A stretch of 64,000 bases of DNA from Odobenus rosmarus divergens (GCF_000321225.1 NW_004450582.1:1555353-1619352), one strand, 5' to 3'. Shown: positions 11,124 to 24,600, numbered from the stretch's first letter. The notes: generated from the sequence alone by a model not told the origin. Numbers and translations are program-made.

Positions 11124-11569
11124 TCTATGTGATTAATTCTTAAGTAGTCACACTAGTGAGAGACGTACATATAAGTGATGATCCCCAACACTTTGTGGTC
11201 ATAATAGACATGTATAATCATCTACACCCTTGACTGATGCAAATACAATCAGGAATTGAATACAATTGACCCAAGGACGTCTGGCCTAACGTCCTAAATT
11301 GCAGAGGACTGAACGTGCTTGAAAAAAATTATCATAATACATTTCAGTGAAAAGAGTATGCTAAAATAGTAGGATAATTTGATACTTTTTTTTTTTACAG
11401 ACTCAGATACACAGACATTGGGAAAAAATTGGAATGATACATTCCCAGATGGTGGTTATTTTGGAATAGAATGTGTCGGAATGACTGCTTTCCTTTTTTT
11501 CTGCCTGTTGCATTTGACACAGTTTCCTCGGTGAACATGTATTGGTTTTCGAATTCTTAATCCATTCTT

Positions 11570-12120
11570 ATAAAATTCTCATGTACGGCGATGCACACCT
11601 GATTCAGACTTAGAGATTTCAAATTAAGAACTCCCTTCTTTAGAGCCTCCAGAAGCCACGGAGTAAAAGGCTAATTGAAGGCCTCGGCACAGCAACAAGA
11701 ATTTCAATAGAAAGATTCTCATTAGGTTCCCAATTAGCTGTCAAAAAAATAAAGAAAGAAGATGGTGCATCAGTCAGATGAAAAGGGACTTGAAGATACA
11801 GCTGTCTTTTGTTAGTTGCAAAAACGCAAAAAAATGAATCCAAGGAAGCAATGTGCAGCACCTCTAAAGAACGGCTGATTTTTAGCAGATTTAACAGTTT
11901 CAGCTAATTAAAAAGAAGCAACCGATAAGCTGTTTTTAGGATTAAGTCCATAATACTTCATTCTAAGCCCTTGCAATCATTTTAACACATTTAACACAGT
12001 TTTGACAACACCAGAATTTCCATATTACAAATCCCAAGTACCTAACCATTTTGAGTGAGGCCTATAGTCATTTCTGAGAGCCTAATTAAAAAGTATAAAT
12101 TAGCGAGGGGAGACTGTAGA
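11570..12120. other. Repeat-free block rich in homeodomain-type cores
   Basis: No repeat family is recognised across about 550 bases between two SINE-bearing areas. It contains many TAAT/ATTA cores, including 'ggctaattgaaggc' (about 11669), 'cccaattagctgtc' (about 11729), 'cagctaattaaaaag' (about 11901) and 'gcctaattaaaaag' (about 12080). This composition is often seen in developmental enhancers of neuronal genes, but conservation is not shown here. Confidence 0.3.
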
Positions 12121-13073
12121 GGAATTTCTCAGTGATGATGAACAAAATGAACCATCACTATATCTATATGTAAATAACTCTATGGTACCGGTACATTTCA
12201 TATGTATATAAAGGATTTTTCTATAATCCTTTGAGGACCACATGACTCACTATTTAATAATACATTACAGACAATATACAATTCCCTTGGCTTTTTATTA
12301 TTCACCTTATTAATCAACTTCTTCAGAAACTTAAGAAGCCACTTTTTCTTCCTAGATAAAATCTAGGAATTTTAAGTACATCAAGTAATAAGGCATTTCT
12401 TATGGTAATGGTGTTGGCACTTACTGTAACTATGATGCTTTTACTTTGCGGTATTTGGCAAGAACACTCCCGTTTTATGACTACACTTTAGATTTCAACA
12501 CAATGTCAAAGTAAATAGAAACGCCCCAGCAATATCACTAGGATGTCTATTTTATGGGCCACCAACTTGACTTAAGTAAGAAATTCCTGGTTTTTCTAAG
12601 GGAAAGGATGATGTAGTCTAATTAGTCTAATTCTGATGCAGCTACTCAGAGACAGAAAGAGACTCCTATAAATGAGTTCTTGAAGATTTCCAGAAACCTT
12701 GGTTTGATATAAAAAAAAGCAGATTATTATACTGAAGGAAAATAATTGATTAATCACAGAATTGTGATTAATACCCGCATATGTGAGTATATCAATATCT
12801 GATCACAATTTACTTCTATTTTCAGTTATTGAGGATATTAATTAATTGACAAACAAAACCAAAATTAAAGCAATAGAAAAAAATTACAACTAACCCAAAT
12901 TTCCACACTTTACCAGCACAGTAGTAGACTACAGATATAGATCGGTATATTATAAGCTGATGTAATACCTTTCAATTCCCTAGTGAAATACTGATTTACA
13001 TAAGTAAGACCATTTGTTTTAATCATACTTTTGTATTTTTGTCATTTGAAAATCTTGACAATCCAGGTTTTTG

Positions 13074-13109
13074 GTGTATATACATATATATGTATATATG
13101 TATATACAC
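13074..13109. repeat. AT-rich inverted repeat
   Basis: The arms 'gtgtatatacatatat' and its reverse complement 'atatatgtatatacac' enclose a few bases, giving a near-perfect 36-base hairpin of alternating purine/pyrimidine sequence. It is probably a decayed TA/CA microsatellite. Confidence 0.7.
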
Positions 13110-13182
13110 TAACATTTTAATGAATGCAACACTAATTTAATCAGCCCATTTAACTGTCCACATTTGGATACTGAAATATTTA

Positions 13183-13391
13183 CTTATTTATTTTTATTAA
13201 AGATTTTATTTATTTATTTGAAAGAGAGAGCGCAGGAGCAAGAGTGGGGGGAGGGGCAGAGGGAGAGGGAGAAGCCGACTCCCAGCCGAGTGTGAGGCCA
13301 AGAATTGGGTAGGGGCTCAATCTCACCATCCTGAGATCATGACCTGAGCTTAAGTCAGATGCTTAACCAACTGAGCCACCCAGGTGCCCCA
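13183..13391 (-). mobile_element. Can-SINE, antisense
   Basis: A complete antisense copy from 'aaagattttatttatttatttg' to 'caactgagccacccaggtgcccc'. Flanking sequences gatactgaaatattta (13167-13182) and gataatgaaatattta (13392-13407) form a duplication with one mismatch. Confidence 0.95.
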
Positions 13392-14234
13392 GATAATGAA
13401 ATATTTATTATCTAATACTTCAACTGAGTATGAAAATTACCATTCATTTCTGTATAAAATTATCTGTTGGGACCTTATACAGAAAAGGACATCCATTTTC
13501 TAAAATCCATTAAAAGAATTTTTGAAGTACTCATATGCATTTAAAAATATCATTTTTAGGAGTAAAGAAAATATAAGTTCTAAGTATTATAGAAAAGCAA
13601 TAATTTATCATCTAGCTTCAGTTAGTTATGTGAGTTTCTAAAAATGAGTTTAGAGGTCAAGAGCCAATCTGAGTACATCAACATGCATGGTGAGAAAAAA
13701 ATGAGGAAAAACATTGCTTATAAAATTCTTTTCATTTTGATATTTTCAAATTGTAAAGCCAAGAGAACACACCTTCAGATTTTAAGAACTCAGAAGCCAC
13801 TTTGTTTCAGAAGTTAAAGTGTGTTATACACATAGTGAATAAGATAGAGAATAAGTGATCAAAAAATCCGAGGTTTTACTTTACGACAGATGAGAATTCA
13901 TCACACAAGAGAACCCATCTGTTGCTTGGCCACACACATCTTTTGTCCTTGGTGGTTTATTCTGACCTAATAAAATGGCAAGAAAAAAATATGTGAGGAA
14001 CCTTATCTGGGTGTCTAAAAGAGTTCATTTTCCCTTATAATAAAGCCTTTGTTTCCTCCACAAGATCCACAAAACAACGTTTCCAGGCCATTTGTCATTC
14101 CGATTCCCCTGTCTCCCAAGCCCCACTCAGCACCACCCGCCTGACAGACTCTCCCTCTCACTTCACCTCGCCGCGCAGCAGCTCCCTTCCCTGCCCTGGT
14201 ATGCTTGCATCTTACTCTTGCTCTTGAGTCTGTC

Positions 14235-14365
14235 CCGTAACTTCTACTTGACCTTTCTCACCCTATTTACTCATTCAACATGCATTCATTTACTCAACAA
14301 GTATTTACTGCACACCTACCGTGGTCCAGGTGTTCTTCTAGCAGCTGGGGATAGAGCATGAACAC
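14235..14365 (-). repeat. Ancient L2/MIR-class relic
   Basis: The text 'cattcatttactcaacaag', 'tatttactgcacacctacc', 'gtggtccaggtgttcttct' and 'agcagctggggatagagc' follows a common ancient mammalian repeat that reads 'tattgagcacctactatgtgccaggcact'. It is diverged, and the family and strand are uncertain. Confidence 0.5.
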
Positions 14366-14513
14366 AATGGACCAAGCCGTTGCTGTGTGATGGAAACTAC
14401 AAGCCTTCCAGTGGAGGAGCAAGTCATTATAAAGACCTAGTACAGTAACACATGGTGAGCGATACATTCTCTGAAGAAAATAAACCTGGGTAAAAGTGGT
14501 AAAATTTTAGGGA

Positions 14514-14647
14514 GATTTTTTTTTTAAGTAGGCCCCACACCCAGCATGGAGCCCAAACACGGGGCTTGAACTCATGACCCTGAGATCAAGACCTGAGCTG
14601 AGATCAAGAGTCTGGCACTCAGCCAACTGAGCCACCCAGAGGACTCT
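14514..14647 (-). mobile_element. Can-SINE, partial, antisense
   Basis: It runs from a poly-T tract through 'gccccacacccagcatggagccc' to 'caactgagccacccaga'. The usual (ga)n segment and aaataaa tail are missing, so it is an internally deleted or older subfamily copy. Confidence 0.85.
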
Positions 14648-15592
14648 GATTGGAGAGTTCTAGATTGGTTGGTTCTAGATTTGTTGTTCATGAAAGACAT
14701 GTTGAGGGAATATCCTTTGAACAGAGATTGGAATAAAATAAAATAAAAATCTGCATTTATAAAATGCTTGTTATGCACCATGCACTTTTCTCATGCCAGC
14801 ACTCTCCAAACCTTATCATGGTTCCTCGTGGGACCCTACTGGGAAGAATGAGAGCTGCCTTCCACCCAACTGGCTATCGCGGCCACGAAAGGGAGGAGAG
14901 GGTAACAGGCAGAAAATGTGGACTGGGATAGACTGCTTAAAGGGGTATGATGGACAGCTGAGGGCAGGCCAGAGAGATGACAAACTTCTCACATTTTATC
15001 TTTCTCACCTCTCAGGTCTGTCGGCAAGCAGTTACTCAGAACGTGCAAGAAAGCAGGAACAGTCACAACATGGTGCTCTACTAACATGACCCAGAGATAG
15101 TAGTCATGCGTGAAAGCTACAACCAGAAATAGCTCATCTCCAAGCCGAACCAACTAAACAACGAAGCCGATGTCTAGAAGTGCAATAGCCGCCTCTCAGC
15201 TGATAATGATTCCACCATTTATAACCAATTGGCAGTAATATTAAAGACAATACTGAACGAAACATTGTTCGCTCAAGTTATATATTAAGATAATTATACT
15301 GGACAATAAGGTTAAAATGAATTTTCCATTTTTTAATAGCCAAAAGCCGAAGAACCCTTTTGTATATACAGTTACCAAAGCTAGAGTTAGCATAATCCAT
15401 AAAATAAAGAGAATATGTACTTTTTTTCTTCTGACAGAGTTTCTTAAACATCAGTCCCTGATAAGAAAGTTGGGAATGGTTGCTTTCCTTCATGCAAATT
15501 CTTCTGATACTGAGATTTAAATTATAATTGATCTTGCTGCTGCATTTTTCTTATCATTAAGGTTACATTCCTCATTTTAAAAAAGAGTGATA

Positions 15593-16049
15593 GGGCGCCT
15601 GGGTGGCTCAGTTGGTTAAGCGACTGCCTTCAACTCAGGTCATGATCCTGGAGTCCCGGGATCGAGTCCCGCATCGGGCTCCCTGCTCAGCAGGGAGTCT
15701 GCTTCTCCCTCTGACCCTCCCCCCTCTCATGCTCTCTATCTCTCATTCTCTCTCTCAAATAAATAAAATCTTTGAAAAAAAAATAAAAGCAGGAGGGGAA
15801 GAATGAAGGGGAGTAAGTCGGAGGGGGAGACGAACCATGAGAGACAATGGACTCTGAAAAACAAACTGAGGGTTCTAGAGGGGAAGGAGGGGGGGGATGG
15901 GTTAGCCCGGTGATGGGTATTAAAGAGGGCACGTTCTGCGTGGAGCACTGGGTGTTTTGCACAAACAATGAATCATGGAACACTACATCAAAAACTAATG
16001 ATGTAATGTATGGTGATTAACATAACAATAAAAAATTAAAAATAAAAAT
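15593..16049 (+). mobile_element. Chimeric Can-SINE / L1 3'-end insertion
   Basis: A full Can-SINE (15593-15788: 'gggcgcctgggtggctcag' to 'aaataaataaaatcttt' plus A tract) is joined directly to a 5'-truncated young L1 3'UTR (about 15790-16049: 'ggaggggaagaatgaagggg', 'gagacgaaccatgagag', 'catcaaaaactaatgatg', 'acataacaataaaaaatt'). The only duplications I find, aaagagtgata, lie outside the whole unit at 15582-15592 and 16050-16060. None separates the SINE from the L1. The simplest reading is one target-primed insertion in which the polymerase copied L1 RNA and then switched to SINE RNA, or retrotransposition of an L1 that already held a SINE. Confidence 0.8.
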
Positions 16050-16479
16050 AAAGAGTGATAAAGGAAAAAAAGGAAGTATTTAGTGTACAAGCATAAATAC
16101 TGTTTCTTAGAGTATAATCACTCTTCCCATGAATTATTTTTAGGAAATGAATTCTACAATCAAACTTGGGAAATGCTAGATCTCCCTTCTGGAAAACACA
16201 ATGCATATTAACATAATGGGGGTTCTGAGAAGTCCCGGTACAAAAAAATAATCAATGAATGAATAGTAGTTTAAACAAAGTTAAATAGATTATTTCCCAA
16301 ATTCATGTTACCACAGAAGTGTTTATGCAAGTCTCTCATGTTCCATGAAGCATAGTTTGGAAGATGCTGCTCTAGACACATTTTTATTGTTCTACCTCTT
16401 TGACTTTGCTTTAGCTATTTTTACCATCCTATTGCTTGCCTTCTTTTTTTAATTTTTCTACATAAAACTTATTGAGTGC

Positions 16480-16685
16480 TTATTGTATTCTAGGCACGGT
16501 TTAAAGTCCTTCATGGTCATTATCTCACTCATTCCTGCCTGACAATTATCCTCTGTGATAAATACAACAGATTGCCAAAGGGGCCCCCACACAAGTGGAA
16601 CAACTTTCTCCACCTCCTGCTTGTTGGTAAGATTGAAATCCGGTCTCTCTGACCTGAAGCCTATGCTCTTGACAAATCAGTGGCC
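16480..16685 (-). repeat. MIR SINE (antisense)
   Basis: The order 'ttattgagtgcttattgt', 'tctaggcacggt', 'cattatctcactcattcc', then a degenerate central part and 'agattgaaatccggtc' towards the tRNA end, matches a reverse-complement MIR. It is strongly diverged. Confidence 0.55.
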
Positions 16686-16739
16686 AGTTCTCTAGTCCTC
16701 AGCTCCTCCCAAGCTCCACAGAGACCAAGAGCCTACCTA

Positions 16740-17050
16740 TTTTCCTGTCCAAAGATATTTTCCAGATCTTAGCTTATAGGATCTTTCTGTTGCATTTGAT
16801 GCTGTTAGCCAATCCTTCCCACTTGTAATTTCTTAGACCCGGGATTTTCTTGATTCTGCTTTCCTCTTGTACCTCTCTGGCTGTTTCTTCTTCATCTTCT
16901 TAGGTTCCTTATAAAATGTTAGTTCTCCTCAAGGCCCATCGTGGCCCATGCCCTTCTCCATCTTGCTCTCTGCTGGGACATCCCCATTCACATCTCCAGA
17001 CCTGCCATCTCTTCCGGACGTCAGACTCATATCTAATAAGTACTTGTGTG
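16740..17050 (+). repeat. Probable L2 ORF2-region relic
   Basis: Pyrimidine-rich text such as 'tgttgcatttgatgctgtt', 'ttgtacctctctggctg', 'ctcctcaaggcccatcg' and 'acatccccattcacatc' resembles the reverse-transcriptase region of L2-class LINEs in sense orientation (the FDTVDHS...PQGS...YADD part). Translation is broken, so this is a low-resolution call. Confidence 0.4.
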
Positions 17051-17419
17051 GGGTTTTTCTTTTTTTTATTTTTTGGCACTTCAAACTCAAGAGGTTTTCT
17101 GCTAAATTCATCATGTCCTATTATCAAAGTCCCAGTAGGACACTCAAGGGGAAATCATAGATAGTTTAATCAAGGGACTGTTACTAAAGGTGTGGAGCAG
17201 GAATAATAGTACTAAGCATGATAGTGAAGATGGTAAACTGAGCTGGAGGAGAATGGACACTGTCCAGGACTCATTGTTAAAACTGCAACATGTCAGGCAA
17301 AGGTGTCAAGTTATCTAGAAATTCGCATGAAAATTACCTTCTCCCCAGTTCCCCAGTCTAGCCAGTCTTGTCAATTTCGCTATTTTTTTTAACATTGTTT
17401 CTCTTATTTTAGCTCTTTT

Positions 17420-18045
17420 CCCAACACCCTAGGATCAACATTTGTCATCTCTTAATTGGACCATTATAATCACCTCTTAGCAGCTGAACTGCTTCCAGGC
17501 CTGCTCTACCTTCAGGGTAACCTTTCTTACAGACAAAAGCTCTCTCTGAAATGCAAATCTTACCCGGCTAAGAGTTGGCTAACACTTCAATGATCCTCTT
17601 CACCTAGAAAATAAAGATCCTACTTTTTGGCACAGCATATAGGAGTCTCCCTGATCTGGCATCTACCACTCCCTTTCCTTTTGTACACACTTGTTTTTTC
17701 CTAAACACTACCCTGCTCTTCACAACTTTGGGCCTTTGTTCATGCACTTTTCTCTTTGTGTCCATATTTCTTAACCTAACTCAGGCTAAGCTCGGGTCAT
17801 CTTTTAAGAAATCATCTCCCAGACCATGAGATATAGTCTCTCCTCTAACATATTACCATGGTTTTCTCTATTAAACAAACAAACAAAACCTCACTACATT
17901 TTAATGACTTCTTCTATGCCTATTTTCCCACTGTGTCATTTGTGAGGATTCAACTGACTTGTTACCCATTCCTGTACCTACAACATCAAGTACAATTCCT
18001 GGCACACAATAGATATTCAACTGATGTTTGATTAACTGAATGGAA
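17420..18045 (+). repeat. L2 LINE 3' region
   Basis: Sense-strand L2 text: 'aattggaccattataatcacctc' (the 'ttattgcaatagcctc' site), 'ctgatctggcatctacc', 'cctttgttcatgcacttttc' and a 3' end of 'ctggcacacaatagatattcaactgatgtttgattaactgaatg'-type sequence. That ending is characteristic of L2. No duplication is expected at this age. Confidence 0.75.
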
Positions 18046-18049
18046 TTGG

Positions 18050-21000
18050 ACAGCAAATCATTATCCTGGAATCTGAAAGACAGACTTAGTATTGAAGAGG
18101 AAAAGTAACTCTCAATGTGACCATTCTGGTTTTGGGGAAAGACTGGTCAGCCAAAAAAGTTTATAGGATGCTCTTTCAAGGAATCTAAATGATAGGGAGA
18201 GATTAACCAGAAGGTAAAGCCAGGATCAAAAGGTAGTAATGCTAGAGTTAATCAAAATAGAATTCTGATTCAGAAAGTAAGGGAGAAGGTATTAGAACCA
18301 GACCTCAGATAAGACCAAATATACAAAGGGCACTACAGATTCTTTGGAATTATCCAACATCTGGTTTGTACATGACAATCACAAGCTCCTGTGGGAGGAA
18401 CCAAGAGGGAATCACAATCTAAATCAGCACACAGGGCTATAGATAGTCTCTGATATGGGTTAAGGGCAAAAGGAACAAGGGACAGAAATTTCTCTGCATT
18501 TCACTTGGTCAGTTGGAGGGCCATGATGAAGGAACAGGATTAAGGGCCTGTTAGACCCATGATAATTTCTCACACATAAATAATCTACTATAAAAAGTAG
18601 GCAGGCAGAAGAGAAAAAAACAAAACACAGTCTCAGCTATCTGAAAAACAGTTAAATGAGGTGATACAGAAAAAGGGAAACGTTCATCATTTAAATCACA
18701 TACACGTTAGTATTACAAAATACAATTCTGGTTTTGGACCCCCACACTGTAGAGAAATTCTTTTTATTTGCTGGTAAAGATACAAAAATTACCAGATTCA
18801 TTTTGTTTTAATTCACTTTAGGATAGGAACAGTTTTGTTAGAAAAATGAGTTGCATAACATTCCTATTCAGGAAGAGTGGGAAACAAAATAAAAGAAGAG
18901 TATTCAATAAGTAAACATATTTATTTGCATATAAATAGAAGGATGGCAATACAATTGTTTTCCTCAAACTTTTTTTCATTTGATTCCCTAATTTTCCCTA
19001 TATTCATTTTCTTACAGAAATTATGCATATTTGTAATTTGAAGACAATTCTCAAACTCAGAGTCCTGTTTCCAGTTTTGGTTTCCAAAGTATTTTCCCAA
19101 GCTTTTATCATTTTCCCCTCTTTCATCTCAATTTCCTGACAAAAAGAAAAGGACAAACCTTTCTTATCACAAAATCACTATAACCTTGTTCCAAATATCC
19201 TGTTTGTTTGGTGGTTTTAATATATTCAGAAGTAAAAGGAGTTGGCCTTTTAGGTAACTGGAATGTCTAGGAAAGTAGACATCTTTCATTGGACAATGAA
19301 ATTCTAAATGAAAGAGTTGAGAATGATTTTCTGACACAAGGATAGGATATGGTCGTACTTATAGAAATAAATTGGAAAGCACCATGTTCAGAGGGAAAAA
19401 GAAACAACTAAGGATCGGCACTCCGGAGATCTAGGACAAGCTCGTGAAAGGACAAACTTATTAATTAGGAATAGTGATTGTAGATTACATGAAAGGTGCT
19501 TAATAAGGTTATTTATATATCGCTCTGAATAGCTGGCAGAAAAGGTACGGAACCTATTGGAGCCAACCCGAAGAGAAGAAGATACGAGTTTTTGTATTCT
19601 GCCTTTAGCTTCATCCCACCCCATTCACCCTCTTGCTCATTCTACTTGTGCCATATTAACCTTGTTTTGGCTCCTCAAATTAAGGGCACAAGTGCACAAA
19701 GAAGTCTCTCGCATATTTATTTAAGCAGAAAGCGCTGATACCAATGGGCCTTTGAGGCCATCAAAGAAGAGTTCTTTAGGGCTTTGAGTTATGCTCCTGG
19801 ATTAAACACTACCATAGATAGAACCAAGACCAGGGTGTAGAAAAGGCTTCATCTCTCAAGGGCAAAGTTATGGCAAAAAGTAGAGGGATTTCTATTAGAA
19901 GCATGCAGAAATCTTTGTCAGTTGTAGTTGGTAGTGGTCACAGAAGAATGATGATATGAAAGAGGAAGCAAGAACATGACCTACATAGCTGGGTGTTGGC
20001 TGAAGTTGCAGGTCACATAGAGAGGTAATGAAAGCTATTTCTCCTATTATTTCATTGATCATAGCACATAGCAGCTGAGGTAACACTGGTGAATAAACGA
20101 GCAACCAAGAGTGCTACACTTTTGGAAAAAAAACACATTGGCATTTTGATTTATAATTTTAATAAGTTCTTAATATAGAGAACTGGTAACATTTTATTAT
20201 TTTTTAGTGTAACGATTGCATTGTAATTAAAATAATTTAATTCACATAATGATGATTTTCTCATGCTTTCCTTAAAGATGTGCTCACAAGTCAATATTAT
20301 AGTATTTAACACCTCTCAGTCAGAAACTGTATAATGCCACAAATTTCAATTCTGTTTATGAAGCTTCTACTATTTGCCTAATTCCACATCTTAAGTACAG
20401 TGGAAGACAAAAAATTACCTTATACTTTCCTTTATTTCAAAAATAAATATATTTGGAGTAATAAAATGAGCATACTAGGTGATTTCTAGTAAAGCTCATC
20501 ATTGTAGTGGGGCTATACTTGTGGAAATGCAATAGCACTGGAACTGTGCACCTGAAGGTATGAAATTGGGAAGAAAATGAGAAATAAATATCTGTGGTCA
20601 TTCCTCTTAACCCTTTATTGTGCCACACTGCTACCAATCACAATGGTCTAAATAAGTGCACCAACTGTATCCAACACCAAAGGGCCTTTGCAAACCCCCA
20701 AGACTTAAGTTGGAATTATATTGATAAACCTCAGGAGTCAATGTACTTATGAGTTTAAATACCTTTAAGTTGGTTATTTAGATGCCAGAAATAGTGCTAA
20801 AAATAGTATTTTTATTTAAAAATAAAGTACAACTCATATCATTTTTAATTACTTATCCATATACATGTGTATTTTCTTATGGACCAAAATGAGGCAGAGG
20901 TAAGGTGTGAATTTTTATTCTTTAATATAACAACAATCTTTACACAACAAAGAACAAAGGTAAACACACATATAGTGGAGGATTATTACCCAATCCCCAG

Positions 21001-21270
21001 TAGAAGCCCAGCCCAGTGAACATTCTTCAGCTTACTGGGGATATCATATATGAAAGGGCTTCTCTAAAAGGTTAACACTAAAAAAACAAAATAAGATAAG
21101 ATAAAAATAAAAGGTTGGAAACAACATTTATCAAAGGAGTCAGTTGACAGAGGAGTTAATGACAGCAAACTTCACTGAGAGCACGGTGGGTTAAGCTGCT
21201 CCAGAAAGATGAAAAGATTATGGTTCATCGGCCAATATTGTATAATATAGAATGTGAATGAAACTTCCAC
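18050..21270. other. Unassigned intronic sequence
   Basis: About 3.2 kb of AT-rich sequence in which I recognise no SINE, L1 or coding exon. Parts of 18060-18560 and 19370-19820 have less AT-rich, mixed texture and could be very old LTR or DNA-transposon remnants, but I cannot name one. Confidence 0.4.
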
Positions 21271-21287
21271 GTGGAAGTGAAACTTCT

Positions 21288-21380
21288 TGTGTGTGTAGGT
21301 GTGTGTGTGTGTGAAAGAGAAAAGGGTGGGAGAGAAGGAGAGAGGGAGAGGGAGAAGGAGGGAGAGACAGGGGGTGGAGA
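21288..21380 (+). repeat. (GT)n followed by GA-rich tract
   Basis: A short interrupted gt tract (about 21288-21313) runs into a purine-rich stretch of gggaga/aggaga units to about 21380. It is low-complexity sequence. Confidence 0.85.
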
Positions 21381-21489
21381 AAGGCAGACAGACCTTGGAG
21401 AGTGGATATTTCTCCTAAATAGTACTATGGCCAACATCATAACACTCATGCTTTATAAAATTAAACACAAACCTCTTTTCAGATAATAT

Positions 21490-24100
21490 AATTAAGGCCT
21501 CTTTCAAATTTAATGTTCTTTGATTACGTATCAGGTAAGAGCAGACCCGGAAGAAAATATAGAGAGGAGGTTAAGGAAAGAAAGAAGGATTCATGCCAAG
21601 ACTATGAGTTTAAGGAAACATTCCACTTGACTACTAATGAGCACCATTTCAGGGAAGGCAGAATTGAAATTCCTATGATGTCATATTCCACAATTTGCAT
21701 CTTAGTTGACAAAATACTGATATCGAGTGAACTGATACAGGAAGCAATTTCCAGGAAGAGGTTTAGTAAAGATAGGGGAGGTGAGAGAAATTACATTGTT
21801 TTCACTGGGAATGCTGGGGAGATACACAAGAGGGAGACTCATCGGATAAATACTCCATTTACATTCATATGTGGGTAGAAGAATTTCAGATTGGTAGGCT
21901 CCCAGGATACTTGATAATAGAGTTCCACTTTTGTTTTCTATTTTTATATATGCCATCAATATGGATTGTGAAATATCAAAATTTCATAATCGACATTGTG
22001 CTTATGCAGATATTAGCCTCATAACATACAGTGGATGACTTAGACAATCTGAGATGCTGATTAAATGTTCCTATCACTTAGCTATGGATAAGGAATGATG
22101 CACAAAGACTTCCACGTCCAGGCACATTTATGCTATCTCAATGAAATTGGTTATAGCCAATCATACAGATTCAAATTTTCAGACTTTCCCATCACTTATA
22201 CCTAGCTGCTAGCTCCTGATTTGTGGAAAAGATAAAACTATAAATCAAGCCTCCCATTTCGGTTTCTCTAACTTTATGGCTCTTAGGAATTTTCACTCTT
22301 ATACAGAAGATATTTCATATGGAGCAGTGAAAGATTTGTTGACATAATGTGAGCCACGGCGATTTTTGAGAGGTTGGATTAATTGTTTGTTTCTGACTCA
22401 GCACACAGATCTTATCACTGAGATTCAATCAACAATGTGCTATTTAATAATGGAACTGTTTCCAGGTCTACTATACTGACATTTATTCAGGACCTTGAAT
22501 GCAAACGTATTTCCAAATTAGAAAGAGATTATACGATGTACCAAATTTATCATGTAATATACTATTCCCAAATGTAAATGCCTTATCCTTTGTGCCCAAT
22601 TTAACTCTTTGAATATTACTTGCTAACTGTAACAAAATAAGATTAATGAAATAGCATATGTGAAATATCTGGAAGACTGACTGGTGCATGGTGGGTATTC
22701 AGTATATATACATATATTTTTTCCTCTGATATACTTTATATCCTGGTGACACAAACTCTGCACTTACATAAAATAAAGGGTAATGACTTTCTCTACAAAA
22801 TTAGTTGTCCCATTACAATATTTATTTAAATTACAAGCCTTATCAATGTATTTACTATGTGATGCAGAGTTAACCATAATTGACACCAATCTGCAAATGT
22901 GCAAAAATACACCTATTGTGTGGAACAGGGTGAACCTCTCTTACAGTCACTGGGAATACCATTATACCAACATTGACTGCATTTTCTCACATCTAAATCA
23001 AGTTTCCATTAGAAGTTTTGCCACAGTTTTTACATTTTAATTGCAGCACTCTACTCCCACTCTCAAACCCATTATTTGGCCATTTCTGAAATTCTCACTC
23101 ATTATGAAGAATTCAGATGAAAACCTGCAGTTGTGCCAAATGTTGGGTTTGGATCGGATGTCATATATGTAAGTCTTAGCTGTTACTTAGAAAAATGTGT
23201 GGTGATGCAATTTCCCACTTTGGATTCATGACAAGTGTTGCATAGACATAATAATTATGACAGAATTTAACAATTAGAAAAATTAATAGAAAACTTAAAT
23301 AAGTCTAATATAATTATGGTGTGTGCTAAAAGAGCAATCTCCTATAATGAAAACACATGACCAAGCTTGTTATTTACCAGATTTTAAATAAAATTATTAT
23401 TAGCAACTTAAGAAAAATGTAAAAACATATTAAATATAATTTAGAATTTTATTTATTCATTCTGTTGCTCTTTCTCCTTGAAACTATTTTTCCTATTTTC
23501 CATTAAGATAAATAAAAATATGGAATATTTAAAATTGATGCTGTTCCCAATCCATTGGTCCTGTTCCACTACCTCCTTGTCAAGCATTCATAATTAATGG
23601 TGCATGTAAGCAAAAAGGGACGCTTTGGTAAGGAAACATTTGCATCCGTTAATGTTTCGTCCATTTCTAAGGTAGGTAGCACGGTGGTGCTGAAAGGATA
23701 GCTCCCAGTCACCTGTCGACACACTACTTTGCCAGGAAAGGGAGGGCTACGACAAAACCAGACACACTGAAGACACAGGCGGTAGACAATTACCTCACAA
23801 CTTCACACTACTTTCCAAGCAAACATCTAGCTGAAATTTGTTTTAAAGATTTTATGTGCAGTATAGTAGTCAAACTAGGATTTTTTAAAAAAAAAAAGCA
23901 GCCCCTTCCCTTCCATTTTTCTCAAAAATAACAGCCTAAAGTAGCATAATCCAAAGAAAACTCAAAAAAGTTAATTTTATAGATTTTTTTCTGTCATTTA
24001 AATTTAGAGGTACCAGCCTTTGTAAATACGGTGGGGGAAAGTCTAAAGACTTTGTGAAAGGAATTATCAGGTTGAAGATGAAGACTTGGGGAGAAGAGTC
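21490..24100. other. Unassigned intronic sequence
   Basis: AT-rich unique-looking DNA with no recognised repeat or exon. The open stretch at 21513-21878 has no family resemblance and low coding character. Confidence 0.4.
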
Positions 24101-24600
24101 CTCTCCAGGCTCAAGCTGACACTCTTTATTCAAAGAAAACCATGCTCACGACTACCCCGGCAGTCTTTTTGAGGACAGGGAGCTCAGCCCCAGGTGTATA
24201 ATTCCAGGAGAAAGTAAATTAAGACAAAGCAGCCGTACGCACTGTTGGGGAGAGAGCGGTAAGGTTGAGCAACATTGGGGTGCAGTAGTGACCAGAAGGA
24301 AAAGTGACCTCATTTTGCCTAGTGAAACACTAATTAACAAGCCCACCTTTGATGTGGATACCAGCTGTGGTAAAAGAGCACAAAGGGTGAAAGCTGGAGA
24401 GAGAAAACTTCCCTGTTCTTCCACCCCATCCCTCAAAACCTCCGGGAACACGCACACGCAAGGACAACAAAGCTTGCACCCAGGCTGCACAGCGGGCGCT
24501 TCCAGCCGCCCGGCCATCGCGCCCCGGAGCGCGCAGCTCCCCAGCGGCAAAGCCCGGGCGTCGGAGCGCGGACGCGGGCAGGACCGCCCGGGCGTGAGGA

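Noticed and set aside
21513..21878. Open frame of 121 codons on the plus strand
   Set aside because: No family resemblance, AT-rich composition, no splice or promoter context; chance open frames of this size are expected in 64 kb on six frames.
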